Source: Dehalococcoidia bacterium (GTDB lineage: Bacteria; Chloroflexota; Dehalococcoidia; Dehalococcoidales; E44-bin46). Taken from it: a DNA stretch of 7,555 nucleotides. The notes below the pieces were generated by a model, which saw only the letters and a program-made list of their open reading frames with translations, was not told the origin of the DNA and ran no database searches. The position numbers and the translations under genes were made by a program. The DNA lies in the NCBI GenBank assembly GCA_020343755.1, contig CP070810.1:985767-993321 (forward strand), in the 5' to 3' direction. Below are positions 1 through 5,268 of the stretch, piece after piece; positions within the stretch are counted from its first letter, which is position 1, and the number at the start of each line of letters is the position of its first letter.

Positions 1-585
1 GCTGGAAAATCCAGGGGTATCCCTTTCCACCAAAAAGGCAGCAATACCCCGGTGTTTCTTGGCTTTGTCCGTTTGGGCAAAGATTAGAGCCACCCCAGCC
101 ACCCCACCGTTTGAGATCCACATCTTGTTACCGTTAAGCCGCCACTTTCCTCCATCTAGCACAGCAGAGGTCTCAATGCTAGATATATCGCTACCCACGT
201 TTGGCTCAGTGGTGGCAAAGCAGCCCAATATCTCACCCTTTGTAGTACGCGGCAGATACTTTTGCTTTTGCTCCTCAGTACCCCATTGGTTAAGAGTTTG
301 CTGGAACAGGGAAATATGAACGGAAACTGTAGAGCGTAAGGCAAAGCTAGCGCGGCCGAGTTCCTCGGTCATTAAAGTGTAGGCAATGTGGTCAATACCC
401 ATGCCACCATATTCTTCGGGCAACGGCGCTCCCAAGAAACCGAGAGGTACCATCTTGTCTAATATATCTCCCGGAAAGCGCTCGTTGCGATCATCGTCTC
501 GTACTTTCGGGAGGATTTCGTTTTTGGCGAAATCCTTCATCAGGTTACGAATCATGATTTGCTCTTCAGTCAAGTCAAAGTCCAT
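1..585 (-). CDS. Acyl-CoA dehydrogenase, N-terminal 195 residues (runs off left edge)
   Basis: FAD-dependent alpha,beta-dehydrogenation of an acyl-CoA to an enoyl-CoA, with electrons passed to an electron-transfer flavoprotein; cytoplasmic. The ATG at 585-583 opens a frame with no stop to position 1. Residues 1-120 form the helical N-terminal domain (MDFDLTEEQIMIRN start; PLGFLGAPLPEEYGGMG at 47-63). The middle beta domain begins with the family signature FATTEPNVGSD at 123-133 and continues with KMWISNGG at 154-161, the FAD/substrate contact region. The C-terminal helical domain carrying the catalytic glutamate is outside the window, so substrate class cannot be judged. A Shine-Dalgarno AGAGGAG lies at 600-594, 8 bases before the ATG, and a good promoter lies at 622-651. 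It shares strand with the acyl-CoA ligase and dehydratase genes but is separated from them by a terminator-like hairpin and a pseudogene, so it is probably its own transcription unit. Family call is secure; substrate unknown. Confidence 0.95.
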   Translation of the reverse strand, partial: MDFDLTEEQIMIRNLMKDFAKNEILPKVRDDDRNERFPGDILDKMVPLGFLGAPLPEEYGGMGIDHIAYTLMTEELGRASFALRSTVSVHISLFQQTLNQWGTEEQKQKYLPRTTKGEILGCFATTEPNVGSDISSIETSAVLDGGKWRLNGNKMWISNGGVAGVALIFAQTDKAKKHRGIAAFLVERDTPGFSS

Positions 586-621
586 AGTAAGTTCTCCTCT
601 CTTTATAGTGGCCTGTGAACG

Positions 622-651
622 ATTCTAAGATGTCGAATAAGAGGATGTCAA
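622..651 (-). promoter_or_regulatory. Sigma70-type promoter of the acyl-CoA dehydrogenase gene
   Basis: On the minus strand a consensus -35 TTGACA (651-646) is followed after 18 bases by TAGAAT (627-622), a 5/6 match to the -10 box. Transcription would start near 615, giving a leader of about 30 bases that contains the Shine-Dalgarno site. It lies between the sucC remnant and the dehydrogenase start. Predicted from sequence only. Confidence 0.62.
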
Positions 652-682
652 GGGTGCATGCTAGAAAGATTGCGTTTAAAAG

Positions 683-900
683 TTAGGCTATCTTTCCAGC
701 ATCTTCGGGTGTCTTAGCCATCTTTATTCCACCAGCTTTTCCCGTCCACCAGTTAAAATCTGAGATTTAATTACCACCTCTTTACCAATCTTGATAGCTG
801 CTTGCCGTGCTTTCTCGCCTGCCCTGACTAAAGTTCCCTGTGGAACAGCAATACCACATTTTTTGACTATTTCTTTCCCTTCACATTCATATAATCTCAT
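683..900 (-). pseudogene. Truncated, frameshifted sucC-like remnant (succinyl-CoA synthetase beta, ATP-grasp N-terminus)
   Basis: The ATG at 900-898 opens MRLYECEGKEIVKKCGIAVP, the typical SucC start (M-[NR]-L-[HY]-E-[YC]-x-x-K-E... Y/C-G-I-x-V-P-x-G). It continues through EVVIKSQILTGGRE and stops after 58 residues at 726-724. Two bases along from the reading frame, the sequence resumes as AGGIKMAKTPEDAGKIA and ends at a stop at 685-683. Restoring one G in the GGGAAAA run (about 742-748) would rebuild the canonical GGRGKAGG motif of this family. Even repaired, the protein would be about 72 residues against the roughly 390 usual for SucC, with most of ATP-grasp and all of the CoA-ligase domain gone. 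It cannot be a functional synthetase subunit. A sequencing indel could explain the frameshift but not the truncation. It lies between the ligase gene and the acyl-CoA dehydrogenase promoter. Confidence 0.8.
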
Positions 901-937
901 GCTACCCCATACCTCCCCGAGTTTGTTACCTCTCTAC
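871..937 (-). repeat. Direct repeat copy 1 (sucC start plus its upstream leader)
   Basis: About 67 bases covering the first ten codons of the sucC remnant and the 37 bases before it. The matching copy is at 4062-4127 in the same orientation. The core around the start codon (884-900) is identical over 17 bases; the rest is about three-quarters identical by eye, with one gap. Bases 938-1035, between this repeat and the terminator hairpin, show nothing I can assign. Confidence 0.7.
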
Positions 938-1035
938 GGTTTTTATATTCACCCCTTTTAACTTCGTGGCTGCACCCAACAAAAATTCTGAATACAGGGT
1001 AAAATTGATACGAAAGATAAAGCAGGAAAGAGATG

Positions 1036-1068
1036 AAAAGGTCACCTAAGCCCTTCGGGTTGGTGATC
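1036..1068 (-). terminator. Rho-independent terminator-like hairpin after the acyl-CoA ligase gene
   Basis: On the minus strand GATCACC-AA-CCC pairs with GGG-C-TT-A-GGTGACC across a 3-base GAA loop (1068-1040). The stem is about 12 bp with two single-base bulges and one G-T pair. It is followed by CTTTTCATCTCTTT, a moderately T-rich tract. The stem begins inside the stop codon of the ligase. Position, stem and trailing Ts fit termination of the 4029-to-1067 operon. The T tract is interrupted, so efficiency is uncertain. Confidence 0.58.
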
Positions 1069-2605
1069 ACGTCGCTATCTTTTTCGCTCCTTCGTACTCT
1101 TTGAGCTCTTGCCTCTTAATCTTACCATCTGGAGTTCTAGGAAGCTCATTAACAAATTCTATCTCCCTGGGATATTCGTGTTTACTTAAACGCATTTTAA
1201 CAAACTCCTGCACCTCTCGCTTTAATTCTTCACTTGGCTCACGGTTGGGTATAATAAAAGCCTTGACTATTTGCCCACGCTCTTTATCTGGGCTGCCTAT
1301 TACGGCAACTTCGCGAACTGCAGGGTGTTTCATGATCACACCTTCTACTTCAAGAGGTCCAATTGTGTATCCTGCTGAGATTATTATATCGTCAATCCTA
1401 CTTTTATACCAGAAGTAGCCATCGCCATCAACATATGCAGCATCACCTAACCTGATCCACTCGTCTTTATACCATACAGCTACCCGTCCTATCTGCCCTT
1501 GGGGTAGTTCTTCCCCATTCTCATCTATTACGGCTACCTTTACTCCAGGCAGGGGCTTTCCCAGACTCCCAAGTTTGACTTTCCAGTCGTCAAACGCATA
1601 ATCCAACAAAATTACACCTGCCTCAGTGGAGCCATAGGCGGACTGCACAATAAGGCCTAATCTATCTTGGAAGTATTGGATCACATCTATGTCCAATCCT
1701 CCGCCGGTATAGGTTAGCCGCCTAAGTTTAAGCTTGTAATTATCAAGTTTGCCACAATTCATAATTCGGCGATAGACCAGGGGGGTTGCAAACAGATTCG
1801 TGATTTCAAATTTCTCAAGCGCCTCAAGGAATGTCCCTGGATCAAATTTACCTGAGTAGGCACCAATAGCATTTCCAAATATTAGTGGTCCTATCGAGCC
1901 ATACCAGATTCCGTGACCCCATGCTGGAGACGATGGACAAAAATATCTATCATCATCTCGGAGACCAATGCCAAACTTGACATGAACAGCAGTAAGGGTG
2001 ACAGCTCTATGCTGATATGGGACAGCTTTAGGTATGCCCGTGGTGCCGCTGGAAAACTGGATGAAGGCAGGGGCATCGGCGGAAGTGTTAGGCTTATAAT
2101 GCTTGCCTTCATTTTTTATTAGCTCTGGCAGTTCCTCAGCAGTAATTAAACGTGGAACCAAACCACCTCTTATCAGGTTCGCCTTTTCTCTATTTATTAT
2201 CACTATTTTAGCACTAGACTTACTAACCCGATACTCAATGGCTTCAGGACCAAAGAGTGGGGAGCAAGGTACCACTACTGCACCCCTCTTTAATATACCA
2301 AATAGACTTACATAGAATTCCAATGAAGGGTCCAATACTATAGCTATCGCGTCCCCTTCATTTATACCAAGCTTTTCAAGTGCATAAGCAAATTGTGATG
2401 TCAAACAGGAGAGCTCTCTAAAAGTATAGGTTTCTTGTTTCCCGTCATCAAATTTTAATCTAATTGCTGTCGTTTCTTTAGGGTGGCGATCTATACATTC
2501 ATATGCTATATTGAGATTATTGCGATCTCCGTCAAAGACTCCCCATCTTTCGCTCAATTTGAAGTTTTGTTTGAACTCTTCATATGTCTTATATTCCATT
2601 CGCAT
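1067..2605 (-). CDS. AMP-forming acyl-CoA ligase (ACS/MACS-like, ANL superfamily)
   Basis: Activates a carboxylic acid with ATP to an acyl-adenylate and then to the acyl-CoA thioester; cytoplasmic entry step of a CoA-linked catabolic route. Numbering from the longest possible start (GTG at 2620, 517 residues), the motifs are: P-loop FSSGTTGIPK at 189-198; YGSTEAG at 329-335; adenosine-ribose aspartate in IRLGDAAY at 389-396; hinge and A8 region SRIDDIIISAGYTIGPLEVE at 407-426; and A10 PRTPDGKIKRQEL ending in the catalytic lysine K500. WGHGIWYGSIGPLIFG and the KHEYPREIEFV stretch resemble medium-chain/MACS acyl-CoA synthetases. All catalytic signatures are intact. Start choice: ATG at 2605 gives MRMEYKTYEEF and has GGGA nine bases upstream. 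GTG 2620 and ATG 2599 are alternatives, and none has a strong Shine-Dalgarno. It lies 98 bases after the dehydratase and probably in the same transcript. Substrate chain length is not readable. Confidence 0.93.
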   Translation of the reverse strand: MRMEYKTYEEFKQNFKLSERWGVFDGDRNNLNIAYECIDRHPKETTAIRLKFDDGKQETYTFRELSCLTSQFAYALEKLGINEGDAIAIVLDPSLEFYVSLFGILKRGAVVVPCSPLFGPEAIEYRVSKSSAKIVIINREKANLIRGGLVPRLITAEELPELIKNEGKHYKPNTSADAPAFIQFSSGTTGIPKAVPYQHRAVTLTAVHVKFGIGLRDDDRYFCPSSPAWGHGIWYGSIGPLIFGNAIGAYSGKFDPGTFLEALEKFEITNLFATPLVYRRIMNCGKLDNYKLKLRRLTYTGGGLDIDVIQYFQDRLGLIVQSAYGSTEAGVILLDYAFDDWKVKLGSLGKPLPGVKVAVIDENGEELPQGQIGRVAVWYKDEWIRLGDAAYVDGDGYFWYKSRIDDIIISAGYTIGPLEVEGVIMKHPAVREVAVIGSPDKERGQIVKAFIIPNREPSEELKREVQEFVKMRLSKHEYPREIEFVNELPRTPDGKIKRQELKEYEGAKKIAT

Positions 2606-2682
2606 ACTAGAAAATCCCACTTATTTTCATTTTTTAATCAAACCTGAGAACTCATATTTAGATACCACTCACCCGCATAGAA

Positions 2683-2703
2683 TCCCTTGCTCATGTCAAG
2701 GAA
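2683..2703 (-). other. Intercistronic hairpin between dehydratase and ligase genes
   Basis: Immediately after the dehydratase stop, the minus strand reads TTCCTTG, a 7-base loop, then CAAGGGA: a 7-bp stem with one G-T pair. No T tract follows, so it is more likely an mRNA-stability or partial attenuation element than a full terminator. The remaining gap (2606-2682) contains only an unsupported 18-codon ORF. Confidence 0.35.
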
Positions 2704-3879
2704 TTATTTTATCGATAATCTCCTCTCTACAGGCCAGGTTCCCTTCTCTCTAGAAGGAAGAATTACCGTGGAGTGACCAAGTATAGTATCCTCTCCCCTC
2801 TGATTTACGCCACTGGTTTCGATATCCACACAATGCTCCCCATTCTCGTCAATGTAATTTTTAATTACCTCTCCCTTCAACCACACTACATCCGAGTGAT
2901 AAACAAATTTACGATATTCGGCATAATTGGACTTGAGCCAACCTTCATCTCCAACCCAGTTGGTGAGTAAGTTGATCAACCAGCACTGCCTTTGTGCTCC
3001 GATATCATAGGGGTAAGGGAGGCCAGCACTGCTAGCAGCTGCCCTATTATAATGGACACCATAAATCGGCTCCCAAGCATGGGTTACTGGATCGCGGAAT
3101 CCCCATGCTGGGTGTTTTCTATATAGCTGGAGCTGGACGCCATGAGCTGCTATCTGCACTGGTGCTGCTCCAACACAAAAGGCAATGATATCGGTTAAGC
3201 CAAAGGGGCCTTTGACTACAGGGGGTAGTTCATCCCCTACTTCAACGTCTTCCCAGTATCTTGGATTATCCCCCTGGATCTGTTCATTGAGAACCTCTTC
3301 ATCCACCTTTTTAAGTTCGTCTTCTTTCCATGGGTGAGGAAGTTGTATACCTACGTACTTACCTTTACCTCTAGCCGCAGCTCTTTCAGCTCGTACTAAC
3401 CATGCCTTAGTCGAAGCCACAAGTTCATCCCTCTGGTTGTAAAAATTTGCCCTCTGGTACTCCATAACCAACTTTCCAGCAAAGCTACTCGGCTTGACAT
3501 CAAAACCAGTAAAAATGCACTCCGGTCTTATAGTATCACCTACAAATATAGGCTTATAAAAAGTCCAATTATTTCCCGAATGAAAGGCGTGCACACCAGG
3601 TAGTCCTTGTAATACCCAAGTTGGGAATACGCTATAAAGCCAGCTTGGCGGTGCAATAAGACGTCTATAACGAGTCCTCTTAGCATAGTCCTCATCTCGG
3701 TATAGAGGGTTAGAATCTCCCACACCGTTAACGAAATTCCTTAGTGCTTCATAGGAAACTGTTTGATTAAAGATGTTCCCGATACGAAGTTTCAACCCGA
3801 CCCTATCTCTCCAGTTCTCCAATGCTTCGCTAGTGATAAGACCCTCAGCCATCGCTGCAGTAGCTTTGTTTTCACCCAT
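2704..3879 (-). CDS. FAS1-like / MaoC-type double-hotdog acyl dehydratase (enoyl-CoA hydratase-like)
   Basis: Predicted to hydrate an enoyl-CoA or dehydrate a 3-hydroxyacyl thioester. The 391-residue protein has two hotdog halves. Residues about 20-165 carry GVGDSNPLYRDEDYA (52-66) with RLIAPPSWLYSVFP (73-86), the hallmark of the MaoC_dehydrat_N/FAS1-like dehydratase domain. Residues about 205-375 carry the second fold, with RYWEDVEVGDELP (207-219), VHYNRAAASSAGLPYPYDIG (275-294) and LINLLTNWVGDEGWL (301-315). In the first half the position that is histidine in classical hydratase-2 proteins (GDxNPxH) is tyrosine, as is common in this subfamily. H276 in the second half is the better catalytic candidate. 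The ATG at 3879 follows AAGGAGGG, which lies inside the 3' end of the zinc-ribbon gene. Only 3 bases separate the two genes, implying translational coupling. Fold call is strong; substrate unknown. Confidence 0.88.
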   Translation of the reverse strand: MGENKATAAMAEGLITSEALENWRDRVGLKLRIGNIFNQTVSYEALRNFVNGVGDSNPLYRDEDYAKRTRYRRLIAPPSWLYSVFPTWVLQGLPGVHAFHSGNNWTFYKPIFVGDTIRPECIFTGFDVKPSSFAGKLVMEYQRANFYNQRDELVASTKAWLVRAERAAARGKGKYVGIQLPHPWKEDELKKVDEEVLNEQIQGDNPRYWEDVEVGDELPPVVKGPFGLTDIIAFCVGAAPVQIAAHGVQLQLYRKHPAWGFRDPVTHAWEPIYGVHYNRAAASSAGLPYPYDIGAQRQCWLINLLTNWVGDEGWLKSNYAEYRKFVYHSDVVWLKGEVIKNYIDENGEHCVDIETSGVNQRGEDTILGHSTVILPSREKGTWPVERRLSIK

Positions 3880-3882
3880 AAT

Positions 3883-4029
3883 TTATTTTCCCTCCTTGAG
3901 GCATACTGATACAAGCTTTCCGCATTTTGGGCATCTCTTCTCTCTCATCTCCCCATACTGACCAGAGTAGTCGCTATCTATGGGTATTACTAACTCACCA
4001 CACCATGGACATTTAACTTCTCTTTCCAT
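3883..4029 (-). CDS. Small zinc-ribbon protein, 48 residues, function unknown
   Basis: The ORF MEREVKCPWCGELVIPIDSD... is 48 residues, with two CxxC knuckles: CPWC at 7-10 and CPKC at 33-36. A further cysteine sits at 43. This spacing is that of a rubredoxin-like or zinc-ribbon fold binding one metal ion; no membrane segment or signal peptide is present. The ATG (4029-4027) has AAGGAG 6 bases upstream, a strong ribosome site. The stop is 3 bases before the dehydratase ATG, and the dehydratase Shine-Dalgarno lies inside this gene, so the pair is almost certainly co-translated. I do not recognise a named family. By context it may be a partner or stabiliser of the acyl dehydratase, loosely like the zinc-ribbon partners (DUF35 type) of thiolases, but that is inference. 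Confidence 0.75.
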   Translation of the reverse strand: MEREVKCPWCGELVIPIDSDYSGQYGEMREKRCPKCGKLVSVCLKEGK

Positions 4030-4061
4030 TGTTTCTCCTTATTTACCTTTATAACTAGGCT

Positions 4062-4127
4062 TTCTTTTCCTTCGTATTCATATAATCTCATGTTGTCTAT
4101 ACCTACCCGGGTTTCTTACCCTTCTAT
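4062..4127 (-). repeat. Direct repeat copy 2: second, much shorter sucC start remnant
   Basis: The minus-strand ATG at 4091-4089 reads MRLYEYEGKE, the SucC N-terminus, and then loses similarity. The frame runs on as SLVIKV... to a stop at 3992-3990, overlapping the zinc-ribbon gene in another frame, and is not credible as a protein. The codons and 36 upstream bases match the copy at 871-937. One reading is an internal deletion joining the first GKE to the later GKE-VVIK stretch, since LVIKV resembles VVIK of copy 1. The segment now serves as the 5' leader of the zinc-ribbon/dehydratase operon. Confidence 0.6.
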
Positions 4128-4155
4128 TATCAAGGTAGCGAAGTTAATTAAACAA
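4126..4155 (-). promoter_or_regulatory. Candidate promoter of the zinc ribbon-dehydratase-ligase operon
   Basis: On the minus strand TTGTTT (4155-4150) and GATAAT (4131-4126) are separated by 18 bases. The -10 is a 5/6 match and the -35 a weak 3/6. A start near 4119 would give a leader of about 90 bases running through the sucC remnant. Weak -35; treat as a candidate only. Confidence 0.35.
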
Positions 4156-4170
4156 TCTTATTCTATCACA

Positions 4171-4192
4171 GTTCTTGTCACATAACAGGAAC
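4171..4192. promoter_or_regulatory. Inverted repeat upstream of the minus-strand operon
   Basis: GTTCTTGT and ACAGGAAC flank a 6-base CACATA spacer. The arms are complementary at 8 positions counting one G-T pair. It lies about 15 bases upstream of the candidate -35 at 4150-4155, a position suited to an activator or repressor site. It could instead be a small RNA hairpin. No regulator gene is visible in the window. Confidence 0.35.
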
Positions 4193-4266
4193 TGATGTAC
4201 TAAGGCTGTTACCAGCAGAGGAGGGCTTTTAAACCCTCTAAAAATGAATTAGGCAGGGATCGATGC

Positions 4267-4626
4267 GTGCCAATCTTAGTGCTTGTCAAAGGTAGGAAAA
4301 ATATAGTAGGCTCACCTAGGCTGCTAAAGATAAAGCGACTGGTAGACGGTACTTCCGAGAAATTGGATGACCTCCTCGGCTATCTTGAGGAGAACTGGGA
4401 CGGAATCTATGGGTCGAGGACACTAAGAGGCAGGATTGGAGCCAGAGAGGTCCTGGTAGTGGGTAGCGGTGGAGTGGAAAAGAACATAGACCTGATTCTC
4501 CGCCGTCGCTTTGAAGGCAGAGGGATGAGCTGGAGTCGGGCTGGAGCCCAGAACCTTTTGAAGCTCAGGTTACTGAGATATGACCGGAAGGACTGGAAGG
4601 CATGCTGGTGGTCAAGGATTAACTGA
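4267..4626 (+). pseudogene. C-terminal fragment of an IS transposase (UPF0236/ISLre2-like)
   Basis: The frame, open from 4204 and readable from a GTG at 4267, encodes 119 residues. The diagnostic part is the C-terminus: GGVEKNIDLILRRRFEGRGM (79-98), then SWSRAGAQNLLKLRLLRYD. This corresponds to the end of DDE-type transposases in the UPF0236/ISLre2 (and related ISKra4) group, where a [ST]x-E-x-N-[IV]-D... R[FM]xxRGMxWSxxGAxxLLxLR pattern closes the protein. Family members are about 400-500 residues, so the N-terminal and catalytic portions are missing, and no convincing start or ribosome site remains. It is a non-functional stub. Exact IS family is uncertain because only the tail is left. It sits in the divergent gap between the minus-strand acyl-CoA genes and the plus-strand ferredoxin gene, marking past mobile-element activity at the boundary. 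Confidence 0.68.
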
Positions 4627-4693
4627 CAATCTCGAATCTGAGACAAGTCTGTAGGAGGAAAGGAAATAGCCCTATAAGGGCTCAAATCTCGTT

Positions 4694-4786
4694 GGAAAAA
4701 GAACACCCTCTTGACAGCGGTAGCGGATATGTAGTATGTTGACAACAACTTTTGCATGCAACCTGGACGAGAACACGCTCTTGACA
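4694..4786 (+). repeat. Imperfect direct repeat pair ending in TTGACA (possible IS right ends)
   Basis: Two copies, 4694-4716 and 4765-4786, share GGA-(3 to 5 variable bases)-GAACAC-[C/G]-CTCTTGACA, 70 bases apart. They lie downstream of the transposase stub, where an IS terminal repeat would be expected. The first copy has TTGACA with an 18-base spacer to TATGTT (4735-4740). The second has TTGACA near TATAAT. No inverted partner was found left of the stub, so the IS-end reading is tentative. Confidence 0.5.
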
Positions 4787-4834
4787 AGTTATGCTATAGT
4801 TATAATAAAGTTACATGCGTGGCAAATGTAATTT
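4781..4834 (+). promoter_or_regulatory. Candidate promoter with overlapping operator upstream of the ferredoxin gene
   Basis: TTGACA (4781-4786) and a perfect TATAAT (4801-4806) are only 14 bases apart, shorter than the optimal 17, so activity would need help or another -35. Just downstream lies a dyad, TTACAT (4811-4816) and ATGTAA (4826-4831) with a 9-base centre. It extends outward as AAG/TTT with one G-T pair. A bound protein here would block initiation. A 10-base palindrome, TTGCATGCAA, lies at 4752-4761. The transcript would start near 4813 and carry the ferredoxin and probably the AOR gene. Confidence 0.4.
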
Positions 4835-4893
4835 AAAGCGTAGTTTTATTGACGGTAAAGTAGCCTAATAAATGAAGTTGTGAAGTCTATTAT

Positions 4894-5163
4894 ATGGCAT
4901 ATAAGATTCGAGAGAATTGTTGTAATCTCTGCGGCTTGTGTGATATAGAGTGTTTAAACCAAGCAATTACTGAGGGCAAGATAAGCTTTATGATTGACCC
5001 TGATAAGTGCACCGAGTGTGTAGGTAACTACCAATCACCAAAGTGTGCTGAGGTGTGTAACCTAGATTGCCCTGTACCTGATCCCGACCACGTGGAAAGC
5101 CACGAGCAACTGCTTGAAAAGTGGCACCGGTTAAACCCGGGTAAGATTCCGATTGTTACTTAA
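4894..5163 (+). CDS. 2[4Fe-4S] ferredoxin, Alvin/YfhL-type
   Basis: Small cytoplasmic low-potential electron carrier of 89 residues. Cluster motif one is C10-x2-C13-x2-C16-x3-C20, followed by leucine rather than the usual proline. Motif two is C39-x2-C42-x8-C51-x3-C55. The 8-residue insert (VGNYQSPK) between the second and third cysteines, plus an extra C59, is the Allochromatium vinosum/YfhL pattern (CTECVG...C..VC..DC). In that fold C55 completes cluster I and C20 completes cluster II. DPDKCTECVG is nearly invariant for the type. A 30-residue C-terminal extension follows. There is no strong Shine-Dalgarno before the ATG, only a weak GAAG about 11 bases upstream. It precedes the AOR gene by 105 bases on the same strand and is the obvious electron partner for it; the partnership is inferred from proximity and family biochemistry. 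Confidence 0.92.
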   Translation: MAYKIRENCCNLCGLCDIECLNQAITEGKISFMIDPDKCTECVGNYQSPKCAEVCNLDCPVPDPDHVESHEQLLEKWHRLNPGKIPIVT

Positions 5164-5203
5164 GCTAGCTTAGTCTGAAGGTTATAGATTAGAAGATTGA
5201 GAT

Positions 5204-5260
5204 AGGAGACGAGATTATGGACGTTTACTTTGTTAATTAAGGAAAAGTAAACAAAGGAGG
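5204..5260 (+). promoter_or_regulatory. Leader with 7-codon ORF and hairpin before the AOR gene
   Basis: AGGAG (5204-5208) precedes by 8 bases an ATG (5217-5219) that opens MDVYFVN and stops at 5238-5240. Overlapping it is a perfect 9-bp inverted repeat, GTTTACTTT (5223-5231) and AAAGTAAAC (5244-5252), with a 12-base loop containing TTAATTAA. The AOR ribosome site AAAGGAGG starts at 5253, one base after the stem. A ribosome on the mini-ORF would disrupt the stem and could alter access to the AOR site. It may equally be a chance ORF around an mRNA-stabilising hairpin. Confidence 0.42.
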
Positions 5261-5268
5261 AGACAAAG

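Noticed and set aside
2636..2692. An 18-codon ORF on the minus strand (MSKGFYAGEWYLNMSSQV) between the dehydratase and ligase genes.
   Set aside because: No Shine-Dalgarno, no recognisable family, and its start overlaps the loop of the intercistronic hairpin; most likely chance.
2670..2699. TTGACA at 2699-2694 (minus strand) as a -35 for an internal promoter before the ligase gene.
   Set aside because: No acceptable -10 box 16-18 bases downstream.
4221..4238. Inverted repeat GAGGG-N8-CCCTC as a terminator.
   Set aside because: Only 5 bp, no T tract on either side, and it lies where no supported gene ends.
4668..4682. AGCCCT-ATA-AGGGCT hairpin after the transposase stub as a terminator.
   Set aside because: Six-bp stem with a 3-base loop but no following T run; too weak to call.
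4407..4787. A 126-codon ORF on the minus strand overlapping the transposase fragment.
   Set aside because: Antisense shadow with low-complexity, serine- and arginine-rich sequence, no family resemblance and no ribosome site.
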